From Rhynchopus sp. YZ270_cl-10 (taxonomy: Eukaryota; Euglenozoa; Diplonemea; Diplonemida; Diplonemidae), in NCBI GenBank assembly GCA_964035575.1, contig OZ037882.1:1178001-1242000 (forward strand): a stretch of 64,000 nucleotides of DNA, read 5' to 3'. The translations under genes and the position numbers were made by a program. Shown here one piece after another: positions 45,066-60,068 of the stretch (positions are counted from its first letter, which is position 1; every line of letters begins with the position of its first letter). The notes beneath the pieces are model-generated. The model ran no database searches, had not been told where the DNA came from, and was given only the letters and a program-made list of their open reading frames with translations.

Positions 45066-48000
45066 AATTGCTTTCAGTGACAAATTTCGTGCCAAAGGGC
45101 TTTGGTTTTGTCCGTGTGGTTGGGTGCAAGTACAGTGGCTTGACCCAGAATGCCAGTCGCCTTCTCCACTGGTGGGATCAGCTGGCCGCTCTTCGCCCAT
45201 TCCTGTCGAAGCCAGCGCGCAGGGATTTTGAAGCATTGGAGAGTTCCGCGGAAGCCCAGATTTGTTTGGGTTGTTCGTATATTCTGTACTCCGTGTACAA
45301 CACCATTGTTGCACGAATTGGAGGGAAGTCTTTGGAGGAAGGGTGGACCGCTCTGGGGAAGCTGTATGTGGCATTGTCCGACTTGCTGGAGCCCAGGAGC
45401 GTCAAGGCTCAGCTGAACGAACTTCTTGACGAAGAGACGTTCCTGATTGCGGACGAGGTCGCTGTGCAAGACCAGGAAGGGACCATGAGGTGCCAGAAGG
45501 TAGGAAGGGCGGCAGCGCACGCGGTGTTCCGGAAATACCAAGATGATTTCGTGACAGCCTGGTTGCGAGCTGGAGCTGCTTTCCGCGACACCCTCGGCAA
45601 GTTCATAGAACAGGACATGGACGTAGTGGAGTCCCTCACAGTGGAGGAGAGGATGCAGCACCTTGCGACGAACGACGGCGCAGAGTCGCAATTTGGCATC
45701 TCCTCGTGGCTGATGCAGAAACTGACGCCTGCTGTTTCGACCAGTGTCTTCACTTCGCTCAGCATGGCTAAAGCAAACTGGAAGGTCGTTCGTAATTCCC
45801 CCAAGCAGGATTTCGTGAAGGCCTGGGAAGCGACCCGCCACATGAAGGCAACGAAGCAACAGGAGGAGGCGAAGCAGTTTCTGAATCACAATACAGTGTA
45901 CACACAGAAATTCTCCACCCTTCTTCGCACCGATCTCCTCCGCCTCGCGTTGTTCTTGGGAGCGTACGACGATAAGGACTCCTGCACCGTCGACGAACTG
46001 AAAAGTTCACTTGTTGATGCCGTGGCTCTTCTGAGACAGGGTCTCGAGCGGTGTCAGAAGGAGATCCCTGAGCAAGTCGCCCTCAGTAGGCAGATTGAGA
46101 ATGCGCTAAGAACGTATGTGGAGGAGAGTGTGGATACACTGATGGACGCTGGCGTATCCGCTGTGAAGAAGTTTGTTAGCTGTGGTGTGTTCCCTAGGTG
46201 CGTAGAGAAGTGTGTTGGCGCCGAGGTAGCTGGGGATACGGCTGCGGAAAACGCGATGAGTGCTGTGGTAGAGTTGTGTGGAGCTGTGACTTGTGGTGAC
46301 GGCGACTACTTCGCGTTGACTGCAACAGACATGCAGTCGTTGCACAAGCGGCACGCGGCGGCGAAATGGGACGCTTCCATTGTGGAGAATTTGCGCAGGA
46401 ACTGTGATGGGGACGTAGCGACGGAAGACCGTGGTCCGCTCGCACAGTACGCGATGGAGACGTACACGGCGCAACAGGCCCGGAATGTGCTGCACGACAT
46501 CGCAGACGCATCGGACCAGGAGGAGCAGGAGCGGATCAAGGCGTCGTTAAACAGTACAGTGGACAAGTTACCTGCTGTGAACGAGGTGTTGAGCTGCATA
46601 AAAGCGTCGGAGGTCGCATATTCCGCATTCACCTCTGCTTACAAGCGTATGAGCAAAGGAGCGAGGTTTGACTGGAACATTGTCAAGATTCCTGACGCAC
46701 TGCCCAAGGTTGTGCGCACACGCCTCAAGCTGTTCCTCACGCCTCTGGAGGACGCCGTCGCGGACAAGTTTTCCCAAGATGGCTGCAGGCTACTCTCTGA
46801 TTGCAAGAACCTGACTGTTCCTTCGTCAGGAGTCAGCATGCGGTCAGGCCGTCAGGGCGTTCCTCCTTCACCTGTCACGGTGGAGCAGTATTTAGTGCAG
46901 TCTGGGTGGGGCCACGATGACCTGAAGCGCTTCGCTGCGATGACCGAGAAGTGGCAACATGACAATAAGGTCATGAAGACGTACGCGAGAGCGGTGGGCG
47001 GGTACATTGCGGTGCAGCATCTTCTCGGTCTTCTGGGAACACAGGACCAGCGTGATCGCCGATACGTCAAGAACTTGTCTTGGAAGAAGGCAATAACTGA
47101 GCAGTGGGAGTTGGGGAGAAGCAGTGGCGAACAAGTGGTGAGGAAGAGTGGGTTCCTGAGCATGGCAGTGTTGCAGACCCTTGTGTACGACTGCACTGGC
47201 AAAAGGTGGGAGCTCAGCCGCACACAGGAGGCTTTGGTGAGGGATAAGTACATCCTCATCTGTTCGTACGCAAATCCGACCAGCATGGCGGGAGACCCGA
47301 AGAGGAGAGAAGGGGACTACTTCGCAGGCGTTCGCGAAGAGGACCGGTCAACAAGGGATGGGTGTCTGCGATACCGTCTGCACTCCTCGCAACACGGCAC
47401 CGTCGGGTATCGCGACGTCGAGGGGAGGTTCCCCCATTCGGTGATGTACGTTGCGAGGGAGAAAAAGACGCCAGAAGAACCTGTGCGGCAACAGCCGGTC
47501 AAGAATTTGAAGAAACCCGGATTTATTCAGCAGTTCAACACCTCGCAGGCTAAGCAGCAGCAGAAGGACAAGGTCGAGAACAGGAAGCGCGAAGAAGAGG
47601 TGGCCGAAACGGCACGCAAGTACTCTTCGCAAGTTGCGCAGCTCCCGTACCGGTTTCTCTTCCCCTCAACTTTGCACGAAGAGTGCGGCGAAGGACGCAA
47701 CAAGCAGTTGCTGGAAGAGCACCGACTGGCGGATCCTGTGACACAGGAAGGTGCGTGGGCGTGCCTCAACTGGGTGCGCCAGTCGGTGACCTCGTGCGGA
47801 GAGCCGAACAGGAAGATGACGAGGTTTTCCTGGGAGCAAATGCTGCACTTTCAGCAAATTGCGACCTTGCGGAGCAAAGCGGTGTGGAACGAAGACCCGA
47901 AGGAACTGAGCCTGCACTGGAGAGGTCTGTTTGACGTGGCTTGCGTGAGGCACGCAGTGGCATCCTTGTTTCCTGACTGGATATGCTCCTCCATACCGCT

Positions 48001-50179
48001 TCATCGGGAGGAGGGGAACCAGCAGGCGACATTGTGCAAAGATGCGCACCTGCACGACACGGTCCGCGCCCTCATGTTTGAGAGAGACGGGCATTGGGTG
48101 GTGGTTTTGGTTGTGTCGTATTCCCCAGAGATCGACCTCGGGGACCCAAACACTGAGACGACCGGATTTGTGGTGAAGGACACGGACAGGGCTGAGAAGC
48201 GTTTCGGCCTGTTGGACGACGCCATCGACCACGCCACCAGAGGGCAACCATTTTCCTGGGAAGCTCCGCTGGTACTTGCCGTGAAGCGGGGAAACTTCAA
48301 GGGAAGGTTCCACACTGCTGCCACCCTGCAGGTGTACGCCATCCGGAAGGTGAACCGCAGAGTGACGGACGCTGTGCTGGCGGATGAGGCACGTGCTTGG
48401 GCAGCCCGTTGCTTGGAGACGTTGACGGAGACGCTGAATGCAGAGATTCAGCACGTGATGAATGCGGCACGTGAGGCTGTGAGTATCCGTGTTGATGAAC
48501 TTCGGGACTACCTGTGGCAGCGGAGGCGAACGCCGCACGTTGTGTCTTCCTTGTGTGACTTGGTGCGCAGGGGCATGGGTAGTGCTGTGCAGTGTGCGAA
48601 GCTGCGCGGTGGCAGCGACACAGTCCTGAGGAATTTGCTGGAGGACACAGTGGGTGCTACGAACGAACGCACGAACGACATGTCTGAGTCTGAAGATGAC
48701 CGATCAGGAGCGGTGAGCTGCGAATTGTTCCCTGTGTCGGAGCCACCACCAGCAGCACCAGCAGCACCAGCAGCACCAGCAGCACCAGCAGCACCAGCAG
48801 CACCAGCAGCACCAGCAGCACCAGCAGCACCAGCAGCACCAGCAGCACCAGCAGCACCAGCAGCACCAGCAGCAGCACCAGCAGCAGCAGCAGCACCACC
48901 AGTACCAGCAGAAAGTCCGAGGAAGCGGAGGAGAGCTGGGACTGATGCATCCCAGAATGTTGCAAAGAAGCGTAAGTCTGCACCGAAGAAGCACGGTCAG
49001 CAGCAACAGAAGCAGCAGCCACCACAGAAGCCACAGCAACCACAGCAGCCACAACAGCCACAGCAGAAGCCACAGCAACCACAGCAACCACAACAGCCAC
49101 AGCAGAAGCCACAGCAACCACAGCAGCAGCAGAACCCACACCAGCCAGGCGTTGGGGAGGCGGAGGAGATGGAGCAATTGCAGGCTGCCCTTGATGCAAC
49201 GCTCCACCAGCCTCCACCAGTGCCGAGGGGGTTCCATAACTTCGGCGTGACGTGTTTCATCAACTCTGTTTTACAGTGTTTAGTGTACACGGACTCGTTT
49301 GTGAAGTCCCTCTCGGATGCTGGCCCTTTTTCGAGGGCAATACGCGAAGTGGTGGCTCAGTCAGTGACTGCGGATGCACAAGATGTGATCCGCCCTACGA
49401 GCATACGCGACGCATTAAATGCGAAGGAGCCTCGGTTCACGGCTACGCAGCAAGACTGCCACGAGTTTTTTCTTGTGCTGACGGACGCCCTCGAGGTGGA
49501 GGCAAGACGTGGGAAAGTTAAACATCCCACCAACGAAGTGCTGGATCATGAGACTTTGTCTGTGGCCTCGGCACGAGTAGTGAACTCTTACCTCGAGAGT
49601 TCTAATTGTCCAGCAATGGGTTTTCTTTATCTACAGTATGTCCAGACAGCCACTTGTTTTGGCTGTGACACTAAGTGCCTCACCGTCACCCCCTCACACA
49701 ATATGATATTGCACTTCCCCACGCGGGACACCGGTTCATTGCCAGTGGCATTGGGTGCGTTACTTCAGCACCTCTCTAGGGTGGAAGAAATGCACGCAGA
49801 GCAGGAGTACAAGTGCCTGACCTGCCACCCGCAGACCTTCGCAGCCAGAATGGTGACACGTGTGATGCGGCTGCCAAATGTTTTGGCAATGCAATTGGCG
49901 AGGTTTCACGACCCGCTCAATAAGATCGAGACGATCGTTGAACTTCCGCATGAGTTGGACATGGCACCATACGTGCACTCTGACTCTCTAGAGGTGCAAC
50001 TTCGGTATGACCTGTATGGTGTTGTCTGTCACCACGGACACAACCTGGGGTACGGCCACTACAGTGCATACGTGAAGTCAGAGGGTACGTGGTATCATTG
50101 CAATGATTCAAGTGTGACAAAGAACCCGAGGCTTCTCTTTTCAGAGGCATACCTTCTTTTTTATCATCGTCGGGGGTGA
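45056..50179 (+). CDS. Element protein 1: Josephin-like, UIM-like and USP deubiquitinase polyprotein
   Basis: 1707 residues from the ATG at 45056. The frame is open further left into array B, so the true start or an upstream exon is uncertain. Residues 1-620 are helical and of unknown role, with a TNDGAESQFG motif near 205-214 that could be the last catalytic region of an RNase-H-fold transposase (weak). Residues about 860-1070 are Josephin-like: EGAWACLNWVRQ with candidate Cys 903, a FDVACVRHAV helix, GHWVVVLVV with His 1013, and FGLLDDA where Josephins have Asn. An Ala-Pro repeat (about 1229-1283) and Pro-Gln repeats (about 1315-1363) follow. EQLQAALDATLHQ (about 1370-1385) resembles a UIM. 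The USP domain (1390-1707) is complete in its key boxes: GVTCFINSVLQ with Cys 1400, GYGHYSAYVK with His 1668, HCNDSS with Asp 1684, and two CxxC pairs for zinc. It is expected to cleave ubiquitin. Paralogue of the gene at 51274. Confidence 0.8.
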   Translation: MKTKLLSVTNFVPKGFGFVRVVGCKYSGLTQNASRLLHWWDQLAALRPFLSKPARRDFEALESSAEAQICLGCSYILYSVYNTIVARIGGKSLEEGWTALGKLYVALSDLLEPRSVKAQLNELLDEETFLIADEVAVQDQEGTMRCQKVGRAAAHAVFRKYQDDFVTAWLRAGAAFRDTLGKFIEQDMDVVESLTVEERMQHLATNDGAESQFGISSWLMQKLTPAVSTSVFTSLSMAKANWKVVRNSPKQDFVKAWEATRHMKATKQQEEAKQFLNHNTVYTQKFSTLLRTDLLRLALFLGAYDDKDSCTVDELKSSLVDAVALLRQGLERCQKEIPEQVALSRQIENALRTYVEESVDTLMDAGVSAVKKFVSCGVFPRCVEKCVGAEVAGDTAAENAMSAVVELCGAVTCGDGDYFALTATDMQSLHKRHAAAKWDASIVENLRRNCDGDVATEDRGPLAQYAMETYTAQQARNVLHDIADASDQEEQERIKASLNSTVDKLPAVNEVLSCIKASEVAYSAFTSAYKRMSKGARFDWNIVKIPDALPKVVRTRLKLFLTPLEDAVADKFSQDGCRLLSDCKNLTVPSSGVSMRSGRQGVPPSPVTVEQYLVQSGWGHDDLKRFAAMTEKWQHDNKVMKTYARAVGGYIAVQHLLGLLGTQDQRDRRYVKNLSWKKAITEQWELGRSSGEQVVRKSGFLSMAVLQTLVYDCTGKRWELSRTQEALVRDKYILICSYANPTSMAGDPKRREGDYFAGVREEDRSTRDGCLRYRLHSSQHGTVGYRDVEGRFPHSVMYVAREKKTPEEPVRQQPVKNLKKPGFIQQFNTSQAKQQQKDKVENRKREEEVAETARKYSSQVAQLPYRFLFPSTLHEECGEGRNKQLLEEHRLADPVTQEGAWACLNWVRQSVTSCGEPNRKMTRFSWEQMLHFQQIATLRSKAVWNEDPKELSLHWRGLFDVACVRHAVASLFPDWICSSIPLHREEGNQQATLCKDAHLHDTVRALMFERDGHWVVVLVVSYSPEIDLGDPNTETTGFVVKDTDRAEKRFGLLDDAIDHATRGQPFSWEAPLVLAVKRGNFKGRFHTAATLQVYAIRKVNRRVTDAVLADEARAWAARCLETLTETLNAEIQHVMNAAREAVSIRVDELRDYLWQRRRTPHVVSSLCDLVRRGMGSAVQCAKLRGGSDTVLRNLLEDTVGATNERTNDMSESEDDRSGAVSCELFPVSEPPPAAPAAPAAPAAPAAPAAPAAPAAPAAPAAPAAPAAPAAPAAAPAAAAAPPVPAESPRKRRRAGTDASQNVAKKRKSAPKKHGQQQQKQQPPQKPQQPQQPQQPQQKPQQPQQPQQPQQKPQQPQQQQNPHQPGVGEAEEMEQLQAALDATLHQPPPVPRGFHNFGVTCFINSVLQCLVYTDSFVKSLSDAGPFSRAIREVVAQSVTADAQDVIRPTSIRDALNAKEPRFTATQQDCHEFFLVLTDALEVEARRGKVKHPTNEVLDHETLSVASARVVNSYLESSNCPAMGFLYLQYVQTATCFGCDTKCLTVTPSHNMILHFPTRDTGSLPVALGALLQHLSRVEEMHAEQEYKCLTCHPQTFAARMVTRVMRLPNVLAMQLARFHDPLNKIETIVELPHELDMAPYVHSDSLEVQLRYDLYGVVCHHGHNLGYGHYSAYVKSEGTWYHCNDSSVTKNPRLLFSEAYLLFYHRRG

Positions 50180-51057
50180 TTCTTTTTGGTGCATCGAGAC
50201 GTTACGTGTTCTTTATAAGATTGTCTGATGGAGGCAGTATCGGCGACAGTGGGGGAAATAGAGGGGGGTATGAGTTCAGAGAGACTGGGGTTATTGTCTC
50301 AGGACCGAGTCAGGTAGTTGAACTTCATCCTTTTTTAAATAGTGTGGATCTTTGCAGTCGTCGGTTATGTCTGAAAATTCTTAAGTCCACTTTGTGAGGG
50401 CCTTTCATTAACATTAAAGGCCACTTTTGTTTTTTTTTTTCACGAATTGTTTCTCTCTCGCCTTGTCTTCATTTCAAGTTATGCCACACCCCTCTCAGCA
50501 GCCTGCTGATCAGAGTAAATGTTAAAGTATCAGCCTTTCTAGGTGTTCTTGAGTGAACAATGCAAGCATCCTCTCCAAAGCTTTTCTGTTGCGATTCTTT
50601 CTATTTGTTCCGATTTAGCCTTTTCACAAGTTGTGTAATAGTTGCAAGCACTCTGTTTTGTCAGTTTCTCTTCCTTCTTCGACCAACAAAGATACCACAC
50701 CACCCCAGACCCTTTCCAATTTTTCATTTCCTCTATTCTTCCCATCCAAGCCCTCCCCACACAATTCTGTTCCAGATGTAAATCTTGCCATAATTAAACC
50801 ATTTCTGTAATCTGTGATCGTGCCGCAGGCGCAAGCGGCACTTGAAACATTTGAAACAACATTGTATTGTGCTAATTGGTCGCCACCTGAAGTATCCGTA
50901 ATTGAACTAGTTATCAAATCTGTGGTCAGTCTCATGGACGAATCATTGAATGCTGCATGCGCTGCCGACAATTGAAACGTTTGAAACAATATTGTATTGT
51001 ACCAATTCACGCGAGAGCCCCCAACCCCAAAATTCTGGGAGGAAAAAAAGGGGGAAA

Positions 51058-51090
<33 letters not shown>

Positions 51091-51273
51091 CCGGAAAACG
51101 CCTAAGTACAAAATAATACTTTGGACAGCTTTTTGTGAAGGAATTACCCTAGCTATCCACCCCCTACTATTTGGGTGTATTTGGAGGTGTTGCAACGGTG
51201 CGCTCTTAAAACTGCCGTCATTGTTTCAGTTATTTGACAACAGTTCTGCAGGCGCACTTTCGTAGGGTACCTA
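50180..51273. other. Spacer between element genes 1 and 2, duplicated elsewhere in the element
   Basis: Position 50195-50760 matches 57915-58508, which in the gene at 57188 is partly coding, so the region just past the stop of gene 1 is a decayed copy of another gene's C-terminus. GGCCTTTCATTAACATTAAA plus GGCC at 50399-50422 can form a 7-bp-stem hairpin. Position 50840-51025 matches 56350-56612. A 30-bp A-rich run lies at 51,058-51,087. Position 51,165-51,290 is one full and one partial unit of array A. Confidence 0.65.

Positions 51274-51292
<19 letters not shown>
51165..51292. repeat. Isolated array A unit at the start of element gene 2
   Basis: CTATTTGGGTGTATTTGGAG through CTAATGTCACTATTTGGGTG: one complete 113-bp unit and the first bases of a second. 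The ATG of gene 2 (51274) lies in the unit's TAATGTCAC, and the reading frame leaves the repeat at 51,293. Confidence 0.9.
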
Positions 51293-55806
<4,514 letters not shown>

Positions 55807-57187
55807 GCCCTTTGGCAACTTGTTCGTTTGGGGTTGGGGCTGTCGCTGCAGGGATTATTGTGGTGTTTGGCTTGTTAACGATTTTACGTATTTTGTTCTA
55901 GTTATCTTCTCTTCTTTCAGTTCCGGGTTATATTCTTATGTTTGTTTCAAAATTACGTCATTCGTTCCTTTCTTGACAAAACGTTACTAATGCCCCATCA
56001 CCCTTTTCCATTGTCCTGGCCCTCCTTTCCCGTCCGGGAAGGGCTGGGGTTGGGGTTTGATTGGTGAAGATTAGGTTGTATTTTGCATTATTGGGGGTTG
56101 GGTTGCTTGGGTTGGGTTGGGTTGGTTGGGTTGGTTTGTATTTTTATCGTTAGGTTTTATGTTATGTTCAGTTTCTTTCTTCTTGCTTCAACCAACAATG
56201 ACTAAACGAAGATACCCAAATCCCCAAGTTTATAAAGCACCTCTTTCCATTTTCCTGGCCCTCCCTTTCCATCCAACCCACCCCCGGCACTGACTCTTAC
56301 AACTGATCCCAGATTCTGTTCCAGATGTAATGATTCGATGTGTTTCGGTAACATGGTATGGTGCAAATTGGTCGCTGCCTGAAGTATCCGTAATTGAATT
56401 AGTTCTGCATTCTGTGATCAGTCTTATGAGTGTATGCTGCAGGCGACAATTGAAAATTGTATTGTGCTAATTGGTGGTCACCTGAAGTATCCGTAATTGA
56501 ACTAGTTATGAAATCTGTTGTCAGTCTTATGAATGCTGCATGCTCTACCGACAATTGAAACGTTTCAAACAACATTGTTTTGTGCTAATTCACCCCCGAG
56601 AGTCCCCGACCCCATACAACACTTTTTTCGTGAAGTACGTTGAGAACCTTTTTGACAGGTCGCTGACCGATTTCCGAAAGCAGCGGGCAGGGCTTCCGCC
56701 AAGGTGACCGGAGTGGCCATGGCCCACTCGGAGAGAAATGGGGTTTAGGAGGTTGTGGATGAGCCTTAGTTGTCATGCGACCCCACCGTGCAGAGCATTT
56801 GGCTCGCTGTGTCAAAAGAAGTGGACGAAAAGGGGAGTGGTGAATTTTCCAGTGTCCCGCAGTGTCGCACCACTTATTTTTTCCGCATTTTGAGGGGGGG
56901 GGGGGGGGGGGGGGGAAATGCAAAATGAAAACAAAATTTTGGTAGATTCACAGAATTCAGATTTTTGCTAAGGTGCTGGCAGCTGTCCCCAAAAAAAAAA
57001 TATCTCCCCCCCACATTTTTTGGTCCTGGGTCAGGGCTATCGGTAAGAAGGGGTTTTGGGGGGCATCATATATCATATTTCATATTTCAAAATCATATTT
57101 CAAAAAAAAAAAAAAAAACACGAGTTTACGGGCAAAAACCCATTCCGAGCTTTCGGCCCCGCACGTTGGCGGGGCATCTCCCCTCAT
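55807..57187. other. Spacer between element genes 2 and 3
   Basis: No gene seen. Position 56085-56150 is a TTGGGTTGGG-rich tract. Position 56295-56350 is a single diverged unit of array B (CCCAGATTCTGTTCCAGATG). Position 56350-56612 duplicates 50840-51025. CCAGTGTCCCGCAGTGTCGC at 56,852 matches the left subterminal region. A run of over 20 G starts near 56,897, and A-runs lie at 56,992 and 57,104. Confidence 0.6.
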
Positions 57188-58099
57188 ATGTGGATATGTC
57201 CGGAAAATGCGTTGCAGCGCGACACTGACCTGGACGAAATGGAGTGTCTGAAGTTCCTAGGGAAAGGCAGGAACGAGAACTCGTGGCAGAGACAAACATT
57301 TCCCGAGGTGCTTGAGATGCGTGAACGGCTCAAGTTCCTCTACTTTGTGGATCAGCGTGCAATCTGCAAAGCTGCGGCGGACGTTCTGCATAGTCGTAAG
57401 CGAACTCGTAAAGCTCTGGAAGCCGCGCTGCGCGAACCGCTCCACATCTGGGTAGAGGGTGTGAAAGAGTCCCTGCCATTCCTGCAACAAGATGGCATCA
57501 ACAGCATACCCGATGTGCGCATTGATTCTGAGCTGGCGGAGTACACGTTTGCTCTGGAGATGAAACACCTCCCGCAAGAACATGTCACGGAGGTTGTGGC
57601 ATGGAAAGGGTGTGTCAGCGCAGGTCTCTCTACGCAGAAAGCAGCGGGCAGCACCGCCGTCACTCATGTTCTGGTCTCTGAGTCCATCGAGATTGAGGAC
57701 TCACAAAGACTCTCTGTGTCAGGGAGTGTCACGCAAGCGGCATTGGAGGATGCGTTGACCCTACCCCCGGAGCAGAGTCTTGAGTTTGGATCATTCCTTT
57801 CCGTTGCTGATCCGGCGGCGACTCTAGCTGACAGTGATGCCCCCATGTGGATGAGCCTCATGCCGAGGGTTTTTCGTTGTGTCTGTCCCCTTGGCTGGAA
57901 TATGTGCGAGCGTGCGAGAGACGTTATGTGTTCCGTACAAGATTTTTTGATGGAGGCTGTAACGGCGGCAGTGAGAGAAATGGAGGGGGGTATAAGCAAG
58001 AAAAAACTGGGGGGATTGTCTCAGATAGATACATTGTGTGTGGAAGTTGAAAATTTTTTAACTGTGGTGGTGAGTTTGCAGTCGTCGGTTACGTCTTAA
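57188..58099 (+). CDS. Element protein 3, unknown function
   Basis: About 303 residues from the ATG at 57188 (MWICPENALQRDTDLDEMEC). A second ATG at 57239 (MECLKFLGKG) is equally possible. The frame is open further left but runs through poly-A sequence and has no better start. The protein is mixed helical, with LPQEHVTEVVAWKGC and a C-terminal segment FLMEAVTAAVREMEGGISKK. No known domain recognised. The sequence encoding its last 60 residues is homologous to the non-coding stretch right after the stop of element gene 1, so it is the better-preserved copy of a module that gene 1 once shared. Confidence 0.55.
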   Translation: MWICPENALQRDTDLDEMECLKFLGKGRNENSWQRQTFPEVLEMRERLKFLYFVDQRAICKAAADVLHSRKRTRKALEAALREPLHIWVEGVKESLPFLQQDGINSIPDVRIDSELAEYTFALEMKHLPQEHVTEVVAWKGCVSAGLSTQKAAGSTAVTHVLVSESIEIEDSQRLSVSGSVTQAALEDALTLPPEQSLEFGSFLSVADPAATLADSDAPMWMSLMPRVFRCVCPLGWNMCERARDVMCSVQDFLMEAVTAAVREMEGGISKKKLGGLSQIDTLCVEVENFLTVVVSLQSSVTS

Positions 58100-58738
58100 G
58101 TCCCGTTTGTGTTTCGGATTTTTGCGAACAGGGCCTATTAAAATTAAAGGCCAGTGTGTATTTTTTCTGGTTTGTTTCTCTTCTTACGCTGTCTTTATTT
58201 TCAAGTAATACCACACCCTCTCATCTGAGTCATCAGCCTGCTGATCAGGGTAACTGTTATAATATCAGCCTCTCTAGGTATTCTTGAGTCAACCTACGCA
58301 AGCCTTCTCTCGAAAGCTTTTCTGTTGCGATTCTACTATTCTATTTGTTCCGGTTTTAGCCTTTTCACAAGTTGTGTAATATTTGCAGGTACTCTCTGTT
58401 TTGATAGTTTCTCTTCCTTCTTCAACCAACAAAGATACCACCACCCCACCCCTTTCAATTTTTCATTTCCTCTATTCTTCCCATCCAAGCCCTCCCCTAC
58501 CCCACACGAAACACACCAGGTTGCTCAGACTCGCTGCAGGGATGGTTTCTGGCTGAGCCCCAGCGAACATGGTTTCGATCATGCATGATTTCCAGTGACA
58601 TTGTACCTTCTCAAGCTTCTCTGCAACGAACCGGGGTCACGGCATGGGTCACATTGGGTGCATTGCCGGAGAATTTTCGAATTTTCGAATTTTTTTTTTT
58701 TTTTTTTTTTTGTGACCCCAAAAATTTGACAACACCTC
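58100..58738. other. Right subterminal region of the element
   Basis: Up to about 58,508 this duplicates 50,400-50,760 (GCTGATCAGGGTAACTGTTA, CTTTTCTGTTGCGATTC, CCCATCCAAGCCCTCCCC). A poly-T run lies at 58,690-58,711. No gene. Confidence 0.6.
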
Positions 58739-58795
58739 AAAATAGTTTTTCCGACAGACCCTCCCATAGAAATTTGGTCGGCTAGGACCCCCCTA
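58739..58795. repeat. Right terminal inverted repeat
   Basis: Reverse complement of the left end: inner block at 58739-58758, outer block GCTAGGACCCCCCTA at 58781-58795. Confidence 0.88.
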
Positions 58796-58802
58796 TTCAG
58801 CG
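58796..58802. repeat. Target site duplication, right copy (TTCAGCG)
   Basis: Duplicate of 34534-34540. The host frame resumes after it at 58803. Confidence 0.93.
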
Positions 58803-59825
58803 TTGCTGGGACGTGCAAGTCGAAGGAGTTGAAAGCGTTGAAAGACAAGTTTGCGACAAAGTTTGTGTCGATGTGCCTGCCACGTCCGCGTGGCGAGGAC
58901 TACGCTGCGGTGCTGCATATTCCGAGCAAGAAGATCGCGCATGCGGCACAGGTGTTGACAAACCATTTGAGCATACACATGGACGTGCGGCAGTTCAAGC
59001 GCATTGCAACACGCATGCAGAAGCTGCACGTCACAAAGACTGCCACCAAGGCCAAGACGCAGGAGAGCCCTGAGCTGTTGTGGGCACTCTGCTTTGCCTC
59101 GATATTCGTGCCTGCAAGGAAGAGCGAAGAGGACCACCTCGTACGCGTCGCGTCGCTCAAGGACGAGCTGCTCGAATGCGGTCTCTTTGCGGACGAGGCT
59201 GAGGCGACAACGTTCCTCGACAAGCTGAAGCAGCCCGCCACACTGAAGGAAGACTCTGGCTTTGTCACCTTCTCCAGAGGTGGCCTCTCTGTCAAAGTGA
59301 AGGGCGCACAGGCGAGGCACAAGGCTGCGACCACAATACTCCCTGCGCTCCTGGACATCGTCGTGTCCGTGGCCTTTGCATCGGCAGCGTCCGAAGCTTT
59401 GGTCCTCTCTGGCCCCACAAGCTGCAAGTCTTTGGCTGTCAAGATGTACAGCTACATCGTGTCGGTGGAGACGGACACCCTGCACCTGACGTGCTCCACG
59501 GATGTCGGTGACCTGCTAGGCGGCATACAGCCCTTTTCACCAGAAGACTATGCGAAGGCAGTGGATAAGGAGAAGATGATGATGAAGTCGCGCAGCACAG
59601 AGGCCTGGGAGAAGATGGTCAAGTCCATGGAGGACGCGCTCCTAGGTGTGAAAGACACAGGCACCACCATATTCGCCTTCAAGGACAGCTCCCTCACGGA
59701 GTCGGTCAAGCTTGCACGGGGTGTCATGATGAAGGCTGCAAACTTACCTGACTCACAGCTCTTTGTGACACTGGAGGAGCTGCTCCATAGGCAGGGCCTC
59801 CCACTATCTGTTGTCTCGCCCACAG
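58803..59825 (+). CDS. Giant AAA ATPase, continuation after the element
   Basis: In the same frame as the upstream part once a single TTCAGCG is counted (...CAPGFSV then AGTCKSKELKALKDKF). It completes AAA-3 and enters AAA-4, whose Walker A is GPTSCKSLA (P-loop lysine kept, second Gly lost), followed by CSTDVGDLLGG and the Walker-B-like SQLFVTLEEL. It ends at the donor ACAG|GTATCA at 59825/59826. Confidence 0.8.
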
Positions 59826-60068
59826 GTATCACATGATTCTTATCCTTTTGCTTGTACACTATCAACGCCACTTTCTCAAGCCATACAGCTGATGCTTGTA
59901 CTGGTGTGGCTGAACGGGGGGGAGCATAAAGTGCGGAAAAGTGCGGAAAAAGTGCGAATCAGCCCCCAAAAAATTTTCCCCCACCTTGTAAACAGGGCTA
60001 TTTCTAAAAACCTGTCCCTGTCCCTGATTTTTGGAAAATGAAAGTTGCCAAAAAATTTGCACGGGGCT

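Noticed and set aside
48657-49290. Minus-strand Leu/Val/Trp-rich membrane-like protein opposite element gene 1
   Set aside because: Produced by the reverse complement of the Ala-Pro and Pro-Gln repeats. The plus strand has complete domains on both sides.
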